Of a stretch of DNA of 36,700 nucleotides, positions 15,829-24,144 are shown piece after piece; positions within the stretch are counted from its first letter, which is position 1; each line of letters opens with the position of its first letter. The translations under genes were made by a program, and so were the position numbers. A model generated the notes under the pieces. That model saw only the letters and a list, made by a program, of their open reading frames with translations, was not told the DNA's origin and ran no database searches. Origin of the DNA: an uncultured Bacteroidales bacterium (GTDB lineage Bacteria; Bacteroidota; Bacteroidia; Bacteroidales; UBA4417); assembly GCA_903913645.1 (NCBI GenBank), contig CAIWMA010000067.1, positions 1-36,700 of the forward strand. Direction: 5' to 3'.

Positions 15829-17499
15829 TTATTTAAACAACGGAGGCCTTTGGTTATCGAAAGCAGTTACATCCTGGTAAATTTTAGCAAAGGATAACAA
15901 AGTTGCTTCATCATACAGGTTGCCTATAAAACTGATACTGGTTGGATGTCCGCTTTTATCAAATCCATTTGGGACAACCACGCAAGGATTACCCGTCAGG
16001 TTAGAAAGCAATGATTGATTGCCGCTCATACTAGGTGAAATAATTACATCATACTGTTTCATAATAGCATACATTTCCTGGATAAGTTTGTACCGTATCC
16101 TGTTTGCCTGAATATATTGAACAGCTGGAATAAACTGAGCTGCCCGAAAAATATTTGGCCATGCATTTTTATCCTGCAGATTCAGTTCATCGTCTTTATT
16201 GGAGCGTGTAAGGCCATCAAAAGCTGAAGCTGCTTCGGCCACAAGGACAATTGCAAGTGATTTCACCGGGATTGTTGCTGAATCGGGCAGTGCAACAGGC
16301 ATCAAAGTAATTCCCATTTTTCGGAATTCATTCAGTGTAACGCTGTCGTTAATCCGGTTTTCATTCAGATCAAACAACGACTTCAGGTATCCGACTTTCA
16401 ACTTTTTAATATCCACTGACGAATTGTAATTAAACGGATAGTCAGTTACAGACTGGTCAAACCCATCAGATCCCAATAAAGAGTTGAACACTAATGCACA
16501 ATCAAATGCACTGCGGCAAATCGGGCCAACTTTATCCATACTCCAACTCAGCGCCATAGCGCCTGTGCGGCTTACGCGTCCGTATGTTGGGCGTAACCCG
16601 GTTACGCCGCAGCGAGTGCTTGGCGAAACAATCGATCCCCAGGTTTCGGTTCCTATGGCAAATGGGACAAGTCCGGCTGCGGTAGCAGATGCCGATCCTG
16701 CAGAAGAACCACTTGATCCCTGGTTCAGATCCCACGGATTACGTGTTAGCCCACCAAACCAAACGTCATCCATGGCCAACGATCCGAGCGAGAATTTTGC
16801 CAGAAGAATAGCACCAGCGGCATCCAGTTTTTTAACAACTGTGGCATCTTCGCTGAGCATCTGATCTTTATATGGAGCAGCGCCCCATGTTGTTTTATAG
16901 CCTTTAACCGAGAACAGGTCTTTTATTCCATACGGAATTCCGTGTAAAGGTCCCCGATATATGCCACGGGCAATTTCCTCATCTGCTTTCTGCGCCTGTC
17001 TTAGAGCCCGTTCTTCCGTATATGTGATTACGCAATGAAGTGTGTCGCTATATTTTTTTAGCCTTTCCATGAAATAACGGGTGAGTTCAACCGAACTTAT
17101 CTTACGGGTTTTTATCAAAACCGAGAGGTCAGCAACCGAATACCAGGCAAGATCTTTTTTATCTGCAGGCATTGAAGCACTTGCAGAAAGCTTCCAGTCT
17201 ATTGGTTTTTGTATTCCGTTATATATGACCCCAGCCGGAACCGGGTTGAACCAAATAGCCGGAGGAACTGAGTTGTCGATTGACTGGCTGTGAATAATGG
17301 TATAGTCACTCAATTGGCTTTCAAGCGAGGAAATCATTGAATCACGCTCGGGAGCAGTCATCCTTAAATTAAACAACTTTTCAGTAGCTGAAACCAGGTT
17401 TGGGGTAACAGTTGTTTCAGCGGATTGGTTTTTGCAACCGGTAAGGTATAAAATTCCTAATAGAAGGGCTAGTCGCAGGCTGAGTGAATAAATTCTCAT
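15829..17499 (-). CDS. Amidase-signature family lipoprotein
   Basis: A 556-residue amidase-signature enzyme that hydrolyses amide bonds. The N terminus is a lipoprotein signal with lipobox LTGC at 19-22, so the protein should be lipid-anchored in the cell envelope. The catalytic triad can be placed by the family pattern: Lys193 in HGIPYGIKDLFSVKG, the cis-Ser (about 269) in GSSAGSASATAAGLVP and the nucleophile Ser289 in GTETWGSIVSP. About 110 residues precede the usual start of the fold (SVADLSVLIKTRKISSVELT). Envelope-located homologues are common in Bacteroidetes; the substrate is not known, and aryl or acyl amides or peptide amides are all possible. It is a single-gene unit, divergent from the AraC operon across a 394-base gap. 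It is not GatA, which is cytosolic and sits with GatB/GatC. Confidence 0.88.
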   Translation of the reverse strand: MRIYSLSLRLALLLGILYLTGCKNQSAETTVTPNLVSATEKLFNLRMTAPERDSMISSLESQLSDYTIIHSQSIDNSVPPAIWFNPVPAGVIYNGIQKPIDWKLSASASMPADKKDLAWYSVADLSVLIKTRKISSVELTRYFMERLKKYSDTLHCVITYTEERALRQAQKADEEIARGIYRGPLHGIPYGIKDLFSVKGYKTTWGAAPYKDQMLSEDATVVKKLDAAGAILLAKFSLGSLAMDDVWFGGLTRNPWDLNQGSSGSSAGSASATAAGLVPFAIGTETWGSIVSPSTRCGVTGLRPTYGRVSRTGAMALSWSMDKVGPICRSAFDCALVFNSLLGSDGFDQSVTDYPFNYNSSVDIKKLKVGYLKSLFDLNENRINDSVTLNEFRKMGITLMPVALPDSATIPVKSLAIVLVAEAASAFDGLTRSNKDDELNLQDKNAWPNIFRAAQFIPAVQYIQANRIRYKLIQEMYAIMKQYDVIISPSMSGNQSLLSNLTGNPCVVVPNGFDKSGHPTSISFIGNLYDEATLLSFAKIYQDVTAFDNQRPPLFK

Positions 17500-17893
17500 G
17501 GAAATATATTTATAAGTAAGTGAACTTTAACTCTAAGGTTTTAGGTGTTTGAAGCCTCAAATGTAATAATTAATTAAACCGGTAGGAGAGGATCAGGAAA
17601 TTCAATATTTCACTGTAAAACAGTTCCATAAGAGATTGATGTTAACTTTTATAAACATTTTCAGGCTGCGCATGGCTGATGATGAGCAAGGCAAAATGAA
17701 ATTATATTTTTTTAGACAGGTATACAGCATTGTACTTTTAAATTTACTTTTGTTTTTGCTACTGGAATCAAACAATTAGAAAATCTTTTAAGATACTTCT
17801 TTAAATTAGTTTGCTAATAATCAGATACTAGTAAAGCTCTCTTTAGCTCGCAATATTGAACTTACTTTACCTATTCATTAATAGAATATTTCG
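17500..17893. other. Divergent intergenic region of 394 bases
   Basis: Shared upstream region of the amidase and the AraC-family operon. It is AT-rich. I find no exact TAnnTTTG/TTTG pair and no obvious inverted repeat that could be an AraC operator. Confidence 0.5.
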
Positions 17894-18841
17894 ATGCATG
17901 AACCTCCTGGAAATAGTAAAGAAAAGGAATACCTTCAAAGAATAAGGAAGGTGCTTTCCTATATTCAGGAAAACCTGGCTGAAGAACTTTCTTTGCAGAA
18001 GCTTGCAAGCCTAGCTTTCTTTTCGCCATTTCATTTTCAGAAGATTTTTTTAATATATGTAGGTGAATCCCCCAAGCAATACATTATGAGGCTGCGGCTT
18101 GAGCGGATTGCGCATTACTTGAAACTTTTTCCTGATTTAAGTATAAATGAGGCAGCTTTTCAATGCGGATTTGCTTCATCTTCAACATTCATAAGAGCTT
18201 TTAAGAAGTATTTTGCTATTACTCCTGAAGCTTTCCGCAACCTTTCATTTGATGAAATCAGCAAGATTGGCACATCGAAACCTAATAAAGGCAAATCTTT
18301 TAACCTCAATCCTTCTGAATTTTGGAGCCTGAATTTGACTGACGAAGAAGTTAATGGTTTGACTTCAGAAATCAATATCGAGGTGAAAACAATGCGTTCT
18401 TTGAAAGTTGCTTTTATAGATTCACACCTGGGCGAAGAAGATGCTATTACGAATACGTTTAAAGTATTAATGCGGTGGGCTGAACCACGGGACCTGGTTA
18501 CTTCGGATACTCAGTTTATTGGTGTTTTTCTTGATATGCCTTTCTTTACCGAATTTGAAAAATGCAGGTTCAGGGCTTGCATCACTATTGACGAAGACAT
18601 TTCACTACCAAAAGAAATAGGTTCTGTTTCAATTCCGGATGGGAAATATGCCACATTTTCAATGAAAGGATCGATCCGGAGTGTTTTCAGCAATCTCATA
18701 GCTTTCAGGCACGGATGGTTAGACCAATCAGGTTACCAGATTGCTGAAATTATGGGCTTTGAACTTTTTACTGAGAATCCTGCAACTAAACCCTACGAAA
18801 GCATACAACGCCAGGTATTTATTCCTGTCAAACCAGCTTAA
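17894..18841 (+). CDS. AraC-family regulator with GyrI-like effector domain
   Basis: A 315-residue regulator. The N-terminal half (about 18-115) holds the two helix-turn-helix motifs of AraC/XylS proteins (SLQKLASLAFFSPFHFQKIF and SINEAAFQCGFASSSTFIRA, followed by FKKYFAITPEAFR). The C-terminal half (about 155-315) is a GyrI-like/AraC effector-binding domain, seen in VKTMRSLKVAFIDSHLG and GVFLDMPFF, and ending with the typical QRQVFIPVKPA. Proteins of this layout (Rob/SoxS-related, BmrR-type ligand pocket) often sense hydrophobic or cationic compounds. It heads an apparent operon with a membrane methyltransferase (72-base gap) and a membrane protein, which it may control. The ligand is unknown. 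Confidence 0.88.
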   Translation: MHEPPGNSKEKEYLQRIRKVLSYIQENLAEELSLQKLASLAFFSPFHFQKIFLIYVGESPKQYIMRLRLERIAHYLKLFPDLSINEAAFQCGFASSSTFIRAFKKYFAITPEAFRNLSFDEISKIGTSKPNKGKSFNLNPSEFWSLNLTDEEVNGLTSEINIEVKTMRSLKVAFIDSHLGEEDAITNTFKVLMRWAEPRDLVTSDTQFIGVFLDMPFFTEFEKCRFRACITIDEDISLPKEIGSVSIPDGKYATFSMKGSIRSVFSNLIAFRHGWLDQSGYQIAEIMGFELFTENPATKPYESIQRQVFIPVKPA

Positions 18842-18913
18842 CTTCCTTTTTAATCAGATTTACCCTTTGAATAATTCATTGGGGAAATTAAATTTACGAA
18901 AGGAGAAATTAAA

Positions 18914-19873
18914 ATGAAAAATCGACCTTGGTTATCTGTAATGGGGCATACAAAACTTGTAGCCGTTATTGGCATAATTGCCTCTGTTTTGATCCTGATC
19001 CTGATGCCAGCCTTACATTGGGTTGCTGAACTCACACTTGTTGTAGTACTGGTTCACATTGCTATCTTCCTGGTTCTATCGTTGTCTGTATTGGTTATGT
19101 TGCCAGAAAAGATTAAAACCTGTTTAAAGATTTTTTTCGGTAAAAACGAAAAGAAGTTTGATGCCGGCTGGAGTGTAGGTTGGATGAACGGATTTTGGGT
19201 GGTCTCGGCTGCTTTTCTTGCTGTCGCTGTACTTATTTATTTTTCGTTTGCAAACCTGCAGCTATTGGCATTTCTATTATTCCTGTTGTCACTCAATTTT
19301 TTTATCGGTAACCTTATTATTCGGTCACCAGAGCACACCCAATACCTTACTTTACCCTGGGTCAATTTATTTGATGAAGGGAGCCCCCGTATTCTGGATG
19401 CCGGATGCGGGGCTGGCCGCACAACCGTTGCGTTGGGTAAGATTTATAAAGGTAAAATTACCGCATTTGATATGTTCGATTCAGATTATATCGAAGGTGG
19501 CGGCAATACTTTACTTGAAAAGAACCTGAAGCTGGTGGGACTCACGAAAAAGGTTGAAATCATACACGGAGATATTACCAAAACAGAATTTCAGGATGAA
19601 ACTTTTGATGCTGTTGTCAGTTCTTATATGATAGATCATCTTGGTGATCAGAAAAAAAATGCACTGAATGAAATCAACCGGATACTGAAACCCAAAGGAA
19701 AGATGCTTATGATTGTATTGACTCCCAACCTTTCAGCTTTTGGTTTACTGAATGTGCTTTCATTTATGGTGATGTCAAAAAAGCAATGGAGAATACTTTT
19801 CACTAATTCAAATTTCAAACTCATAGAAGAAGGTGAAGTTAACGGGGGAACGTATTTCTTAATTGAAAAATAA
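18914..19873 (+). CDS. Membrane-anchored class I SAM-dependent methyltransferase
   Basis: A 319-residue protein with about four membrane helices in the first 136 residues (KLVAVIGIIASVLILIL; a second near 38-62; GFWVVSAAFLAVAVLIYF; LLAFLLFLLSLNFFIGNLI). A cytosolic Rossmann methyltransferase domain follows from about 150. The SAM-binding motif I is ILDAGCGAGRTTVALG at 160-175, the acidic motif II is ITAFDMFD near 182-189, and motif IV-like TFDAVVSSYMIDHL follows, with the post-motif EINRILKPKGKML. The arrangement is a complete methyltransferase tethered to the inner membrane, which suggests a lipid, quinone or membrane-delivered substrate, but this is inference. It sits between an AraC regulator and a metal-transporter-like protein, in the same direction and with short gaps. 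Confidence 0.85.
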   Translation: MKNRPWLSVMGHTKLVAVIGIIASVLILILMPALHWVAELTLVVVLVHIAIFLVLSLSVLVMLPEKIKTCLKIFFGKNEKKFDAGWSVGWMNGFWVVSAAFLAVAVLIYFSFANLQLLAFLLFLLSLNFFIGNLIIRSPEHTQYLTLPWVNLFDEGSPRILDAGCGAGRTTVALGKIYKGKITAFDMFDSDYIEGGGNTLLEKNLKLVGLTKKVEIIHGDITKTEFQDETFDAVVSSYMIDHLGDQKKNALNEINRILKPKGKMLMIVLTPNLSAFGLLNVLSFMVMSKKQWRILFTNSNFKLIEEGEVNGGTYFLIEK

Positions 19874-19893
19874 ATTTACAAAAATAAAACACT

Positions 19894-20535
19894 ATGTACC
19901 AGATATTTATTGGAAGCCTTGTTCTTAGTCTTATTCATGCTTTGATTCCGAACCATTGGTTGCCTTTGATTGCCGTTAGTAAAACCGAGAAATGGACTCA
20001 AAGCCAGACCTTGTGGGCTACCATCATTACCGGGATTGCTCACACCTTAAGTACAATTATTATAGGTATCGTGGTTGGGCTTATAGGACTCAGACTGGCA
20101 GCCAGTTATGCTGTAATTTCTGAAACTATAGCTCCCTCAATATTAATTGGGTTAGGTTTGGTATATATTATCCTTGATTTCCGGAGTCATCATCACCATC
20201 ATAGCCATGAAATAAATCTGGAAGTAATTGAATCGGGCCTGAACAAATCAAGGCGGATTGCAATATTGACGACACTAAGTATCGCAATGTTTCTGACTCC
20301 TTGCATCGAAATTGAAGCGTATTACTTCCAGGCAGGAACAATTGGATGGCCGGGGATATTTATCGTATCGTCTGTCTATCTTGTCACTACTGTATTAGTG
20401 ATGCTAGTCCTGGTTTACTGGGGAATTAGAGGAGCTAAATCCTTCAAATCGCACTACCTGGAACATCATGAAAAACGTATTACAGGATTAGTTTTGATAG
20501 CGCTTGGAATATTGGCGCTAATAGTAAAATTTTGA
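19894..20535 (+). CDS. Polytopic membrane protein with His-rich loop, possible metal transporter
   Basis: A 213-residue integral membrane protein with about six hydrophobic segments. The first carries conserved-looking HALIPNHWLPLIAVS, with two histidines in a membrane helix; a second histidine occurs in GIAHTLSTIIIG. Between the third and fourth segments is a cytosolic loop with RSHHHHHSHE, a candidate metal-binding patch, followed by LTPCIEIEAYYFQAG. The layout recalls small NicO/RcnA- or LysE-like transporters for Ni, Co or related ions, but I could not match a defined family motif, so the transport role is tentative. It begins 20 bases after the methyltransferase and is the last gene before a terminator shared with the convergent tRNA operon. 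Confidence 0.7.
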   Translation: MYQIFIGSLVLSLIHALIPNHWLPLIAVSKTEKWTQSQTLWATIITGIAHTLSTIIIGIVVGLIGLRLAASYAVISETIAPSILIGLGLVYIILDFRSHHHHHSHEINLEVIESGLNKSRRIAILTTLSIAMFLTPCIEIEAYYFQAGTIGWPGIFIVSSVYLVTTVLVMLVLVYWGIRGAKSFKSHYLEHHEKRITGLVLIALGILALIVKF

Positions 20536-20550
20536 ATTCAACAATAAATG

Positions 20551-20583
20551 AAAAAGCCTGTAAATCTATGACTTACAGGCTTT
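20551..20583 (-). terminator. Bidirectional terminator between the membrane-protein operon and tRNA-Pro
   Basis: A perfect 11-bp stem (AAAGCCTGTAA at 20553-20563 with TTACAGGCTTT at 20573-20583) with a 9-base loop. On the minus strand the stem runs into five T, and it starts 5 bases beyond the tRNA-Pro 3' end. On the plus strand it closes the operon ending at 20535. Confidence 0.8.
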
Positions 20584-20587
20584 AAAG

Positions 20588-20662
20588 TCGGGGTAGTAGG
20601 ATTCGAACCTACGACCCCCTGGTCCCAAACCAGGTGCGCTAACCGGACTGCGCTATACCCCG
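20588..20662 (-). tRNA. tRNA-Pro (anticodon TGG)
   Basis: The cloverleaf is complete: acceptor CGGGGTA with TACCCCG, D arm with GCGC pairs, anticodon stem CCTGG/CCAGG around loop TTTGGGA giving TGG, and T arm GTAGG-TTCGAAT-CCTAC. The discriminator is A and CCA is not encoded. It lies six bases after the stop of the four-helix-bundle gene on the same strand. Confidence 0.95.
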
Positions 20663-20668
20663 AACTAT

Positions 20669-21028
20669 TTAATCAATTTTACCGTTGAAGCTTTTATACA
20701 TTCCCAGCAACATTTTCGAGATCCGCTCGTAGTTGTCGTACAACTCCTGGTAAACAACAGGTGATATTCCGTTGGTGGATTTCACCAGGTCAAGCAGAGA
20801 TGAACATTCAAAAATGTATCCCCTGGATACGGTAATCAAATCTTTCTTCTCATTACTATTTACTCTTGCTGAAGCCTGAACCAGGTTCATAACAGCGAGC
20901 AACATTGCGTTTTTCCAATGGTCGTGAACCTGCCGGTCCATTTGATCATCTTGCCTGAGCATCAACATCACTTTGTTGTGCTGATCTTTCATAAGTTGAT
21001 ATACTTCTAACTTTTCGAAATCAAACAT
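20669..21028 (-). CDS. Four-helix-bundle protein, S23/IVS-like family
   Basis: A 119-residue, almost entirely helical protein. It begins with the family hallmark FDFEKLEVYQLMKD, continues with four amphipathic helices of about 20-25 residues, and has the charged MDRQVHDHWKNAMLLAVMNLVQASARV and SRGYIFECSSLLDLV segments expected of the 23S rRNA intervening-sequence (S23) family. The molecular role of this family is not established; crystal structures of relatives show pentameric bundles. The gene sits 40 bases after the 3' end of tRNA-Ser and six bases before tRNA-Pro, all on one strand and with no terminator between them, so it is probably cut out of a common tRNA-mRNA transcript. Confidence 0.85.
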   Translation of the reverse strand: MFDFEKLEVYQLMKDQHNKVMLMLRQDDQMDRQVHDHWKNAMLLAVMNLVQASARVNSNEKKDLITVSRGYIFECSSLLDLVKSTNGISPVVYQELYDNYERISKMLLGMYKSFNGKID

Positions 21029-21068
21029 TTCAGACAGAGAAAACGATAATTTTAAACTTTAAAAGAAC

Positions 21069-21159
21069 TGGCGGAGAAAGGGGGATTCGAACCCCCGGTA
21101 CCCTAATCGAGTACGACAGTTTAGCAAACTGTTGGTTTCAGCCACTCACCCATCTCTCC
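21069..21159 (-). tRNA. tRNA-Ser (anticodon GCT)
   Basis: A class II tRNA with a long variable arm. Acceptor GGAGAGA pairs with TTTCTCC, anticodon stem ACAGT/ACTGT encloses TTGCTAA giving GCT for AGC/AGU codons, and the T arm is GGGGG-TTCGAAT-CCCCC-like. The discriminator is G and the following bases read CCA (21069-21071), unlike the other two tRNAs of the window, which lack an encoded CCA. Confidence 0.94.
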
Positions 21160-21479
21160 AATGGTTTATGAAAAAACGTTTAAGTTCCTTCAATAAGGGA
21201 GTGCAAAAGTACACATAATAATGACAAGTGCAAATTTATTTGTCGTTTCCTGAATTATTTATTCATTTCCGTGTAATCACTGTAAAAAGAACATCTGAAA
21301 TGATCTGGAAACGGCATTCAATGTTTTTTCAACAGAACCTTTTAATACCTTACATTTGTCTGAAAATCATGTTAGGGTTAGCGTTGCTTAACAGATTTCT
21401 ATACAGAACTTAAATAACCAATCATAATTAACTGTTTTTCTATCAACCAATTTCTATTAACCTACTCAAACCATCCATT
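21160..21479. other. Divergent intergenic region of 320 bases
   Basis: It contains the tRNA operon promoter (21204-21234, minus strand) and, on the plus strand, a possible -7 element TACATTTG at 21351-21358 for the outer-membrane-type gene at 21480; a matching -33 is not seen and the leader would be about 115 bases. Nothing else is recognised. Confidence 0.5.
21204..21234 (-). promoter_or_regulatory. Promoter of the tRNA-Ser / S23-like / tRNA-Pro unit
   Basis: On the minus strand TTTG (21231-21234) is followed after exactly 19 bases by TACTTTTG (21204-21211), a full match to the Bacteroidetes -33/-7 consensus with the most favoured spacer. It ends 44 bases before the tRNA-Ser 5' end. Confidence 0.8.
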
Positions 21480-22079
21480 ATGAGAAAGATCTTCATGGTA
21501 ATACTGGTAATTATTATCTCCTCAGGAGCATTTGCACAAATACTTTCAACGGCAAACTCGCCCGAATACAAAAATATTTTAAAAATGTCGGTTTCCCAGT
21601 TTACCCGGAGTACATTCCAGATGGGATATGAAAGGTTCTTTACCCCGACCACTAGTTTTTATCTCTCTGCTGGCTTAAGTTTCGAGGATTCAGACAATGT
21701 TAAAACATGGGGCTTACGAAATGAAGCACAAATGCGATTTCATGTTTTCACTGTGATCAAACCTACTGAAAGTCACAGGTTGTATTTTGCTCCGTACCTG
21801 ATGAATCAATATTTTGAAACTCAAAACAAAATATTCAATAACAATGGAATCTATACCTGGAAAACTGATACTTTCGATGCAGTTGGCGGTGGTATGCTTT
21901 TCGGATGGTCATTTTCTTTTGCCAACAGGATCAACCTTGACATATATACCGGGGGTGGAATACGGAAAACTTTCGGTTATGATCAAACCCTGAATACATA
22001 TAATAGTGGAGGCGTTTTTGATTACGGCTACAGCGGAATTGTACCGCGGCTGGGAATCGATATTGGATTCTGGTTTTAG
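21480..22079 (+). CDS. Hypothetical outer-membrane beta-barrel-type protein
   Basis: A 199-residue exported protein. The Sec signal (MRKIFMVILVIIISSGAFA, cleavage before QILST) is followed by alternating aromatic/polar strands typical of small outer-membrane barrels: MGYERFFTPTTSFYLSAGL, RLYFAPYLMNQYFE, MLFGWSFSFANRINLDIY, with GGGIRKTFGY and a C-terminal RLGIDIGFWF that ends in Phe, as barrel proteins do. It resembles in style the DUF3575-like and OmpW-like small barrels of Bacteroidetes, but I cannot assign a defined family. It is a single-gene unit closed by a strong terminator. Confidence 0.75.
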   Translation: MRKIFMVILVIIISSGAFAQILSTANSPEYKNILKMSVSQFTRSTFQMGYERFFTPTTSFYLSAGLSFEDSDNVKTWGLRNEAQMRFHVFTVIKPTESHRLYFAPYLMNQYFETQNKIFNNNGIYTWKTDTFDAVGGGMLFGWSFSFANRINLDIYTGGGIRKTFGYDQTLNTYNSGGVFDYGYSGIVPRLGIDIGFWF

Positions 22080-22099
22080 ATGCTCGCATCCTTGCTAAC

Positions 22100-22134
22100 A
22101 ACTCCTGCCTTATTGAATTTGCAGGAGTTTTTTT
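22100..22134 (+). terminator. Intrinsic terminator after the beta-barrel-type gene
   Basis: A 9-bp perfect stem (AACTCCTGC at 22100-22108 with GCAGGAGTT at 22121-22129), a 12-base loop and seven T, 20 bases after the stop at 22079. Confidence 0.9.
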
Positions 22135-22183
22135 ATTCCTATAATTTTCTTTTTTCTCTCATAAATTTTTCGAAATTTACTCC

Positions 22184-22220
22184 TTTGAAATTCTATATGA
22201 TACATCGCTGGATAAATTTG
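22184..22220 (+). promoter_or_regulatory. Candidate promoter of the aconitase-family gene
   Basis: TAAATTTG at 22213-22220 is an exact -7 match, 33 bases before the ATG. The nearest TTTG (22184-22187) is 25 bases upstream, slightly beyond the usual spacer, so the -33 part is doubtful. Confidence 0.45.
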
Positions 22221-22253
22221 TAATACATTCAAAAACAAGTAAATATATACGTC

Positions 22254-24029
22254 ATGGGAAAAACATATGCTGAAAAAATTCTAGGTGCCGAAGCGGGTGC
22301 AATCGTGTTTCGCAGGCCAGATATCATATTAACACATGATAATACTGCCAGTATTGCCAATACATTTAAAAAAATGGGTGGCGAAAAGGTCAAAGATCCT
22401 GATCAACTCCTGATCGTACTTGATCACAACGCTCCGCCTACAAGCGCCGAACTAGCGAATGATTACCAGAAAATCCGTGATATTGTTAAAGAACAGGGCA
22501 TAAAGAAATTTCATGACGTAGGCAAAGGAATCTGCCATCAGATCATGGGGGATTATGCTAAACCCAATATGATTATTGTTGGTAGCGATAGCCATACCTG
22601 TACAGCCGGAGCTTTTAATTCTTTTGCCGCAGGAATTGATCGCACAGAAACTGCCGGATTGTGGCGCCAGGGCGAAACCTGGTTTCGTGTTCCTGATTCA
22701 ATTAAAATTACTTTAAACGGCAAGTTGCCCGATGGCGTGTACGGTAAGGATTTGTCGATATGGATTATTGGTATGATAGGATCGAGTGGTGCAGACTATA
22801 TGTCGATAGAGTATCATGGTGAGGGAGTAAAATCCTTGTCAATATCCGACAGGATGACGATTGCAAATCTTGCTTCAGAAATGGGCGCCAAGAATGCGGT
22901 TTTTCCTGCTGATGATATATTGGCAAAGCATTTGGGTACATCAATCGAAGGCACATGGGCTGATGAAGATGCCGTTTATGTCAAGGAAATTGTAATCAAT
23001 CTCAATGAATTATTCCCCGTAGTTTCCGCTCCTCATAATGTTGACAACGTAAAGGCGCTTGCCGAAGTGAAAGGCACCAAAATACAGCAGGCTATGATAG
23101 GTACTTGTACCAATGGCCGTATTGACGATTTGCGGGAGGCTGCCATGATTCTGAAAGGCAATAAAGTGCCGGATGGATTTCAGTTGCTCATCATTCCTGC
23201 ATCGCAACAAATCTACCTGCAGGCAATGGACGAAGGTTTAATTCGCATTTTTATGGAAGCCAATGCCAGCGTTCTGGCCCCATCATGTGGCCCATGCCTG
23301 GGAACTGGACAAGGAATTCCTGCTGATAATATGACAATTATTTCCACAGCAAACCGCAATTTCAAAGGGCGCATGGGAAATAAAACAACATTTATTTACC
23401 TTGCATCACCAGCAGTAGTGGCGTATTCGGCACTCAAAGGTGAAATCCATGATCCTCGAGAAAAGGAAGCCAATGATAAATATCCTTTCACCATTGCGCA
23501 AAGCAAGACCGTGGATATCAGCGCTGATGATGATCGATACTCAGCAGGAACCTGGAATTATGCAGATGTCGACAACCTGAATACCGACCAGATGTTTGCC
23601 GGGAATCTTACTTATAATGTTAAAAGTTCCGAGGCTGAAAAAATTATGCCGCACCTTTTCAAGGGCTTCGATGATAGTTTTGCCGAACGAGTTAAAGAAG
23701 GGGATATACTTGTTGCAGGCGCAAACTTTGGTTGCGGAAGTTCGCGTGAGCATCCGTCGGTTGGATTGGCATTTGCAGGTATCAAAGCTGTAATTTGCAA
23801 AAGTGTGAATCGCATATTCTATCGGTCTTCGGTAAACCAGGGATTACCTATTATTTTACTTCCCGATGCCGTTGATGCTTATAAACAGGGAGATAAGGTG
23901 GATATTGACTTTGAAGCCGGAAAAGTTATGATTGCAGGGAAAATCTATGGATTTTCACCACTCCCAGATAAACTAGTAGGGATTTTTAAAGCCAAAGGAC
24001 TTGTGAATTACGTTAAGGCAAGTTCATAA
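22254..24029 (+). CDS. Fused LeuC-LeuD / aconitase-family Fe-S hydratase
   Basis: A 591-residue one-chain hydro-lyase: residues 1 to about 420 are the LeuC-like catalytic part and about 440-591 the LeuD-like swivel domain. The [4Fe-4S] ligands are Cys285 (MIGTCTNGR) and Cys345/Cys348 (LAPSCGPCLGTGQG). Substrate-site patterns include DHNAPPT, VGSDSHTCTAGAF and the swivel NFGCGSSREHPSVGLAFAG (491-509). It is shorter than classical aconitase (about 750-890) and the LeuC/LeuD order matches a simple fusion. Neither leuA, leuB nor gltA/icd is adjacent, so isopropylmalate isomerase, aconitase, homoaconitase or dimethylmalate/methylcitrate-type dehydratase cannot be told apart here. An aconitase-type role in the Krebs cycle is plausible. 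It is a single-gene unit with its own terminator. Confidence 0.85.
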   Translation: MGKTYAEKILGAEAGAIVFRRPDIILTHDNTASIANTFKKMGGEKVKDPDQLLIVLDHNAPPTSAELANDYQKIRDIVKEQGIKKFHDVGKGICHQIMGDYAKPNMIIVGSDSHTCTAGAFNSFAAGIDRTETAGLWRQGETWFRVPDSIKITLNGKLPDGVYGKDLSIWIIGMIGSSGADYMSIEYHGEGVKSLSISDRMTIANLASEMGAKNAVFPADDILAKHLGTSIEGTWADEDAVYVKEIVINLNELFPVVSAPHNVDNVKALAEVKGTKIQQAMIGTCTNGRIDDLREAAMILKGNKVPDGFQLLIIPASQQIYLQAMDEGLIRIFMEANASVLAPSCGPCLGTGQGIPADNMTIISTANRNFKGRMGNKTTFIYLASPAVVAYSALKGEIHDPREKEANDKYPFTIAQSKTVDISADDDRYSAGTWNYADVDNLNTDQMFAGNLTYNVKSSEAEKIMPHLFKGFDDSFAERVKEGDILVAGANFGCGSSREHPSVGLAFAGIKAVICKSVNRIFYRSSVNQGLPIILLPDAVDAYKQGDKVDIDFEAGKVMIAGKIYGFSPLPDKLVGIFKAKGLVNYVKASS

Positions 24030-24050
24030 GTTCATTTGATTCTGTAGGTT

Positions 24051-24086
24051 AAATAAGGCTGTTATCAAAATAACAGTCTTATTTTT
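24051..24086 (+). terminator. Intrinsic terminator after the hydratase gene
   Basis: A 15-bp stem with one G-T pair (24051-24065 with 24070-24084), a CAAA loop and a T-rich tail, 21 bases after the stop. Confidence 0.88.
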
Positions 24087-24144
24087 ATTTTGCACAACAA
24101 ATTAAACTATTTTGTTTAATTTCACATGCTTGAAGTGCGAGTAA

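Noticed and set aside
16484-16864. Plus-strand open frame of 126 codons inside the amidase gene
   Set aside because: It is antisense to the catalytic core of a clearly real amidase, with no start context or recognisable domain; a frame shadow.
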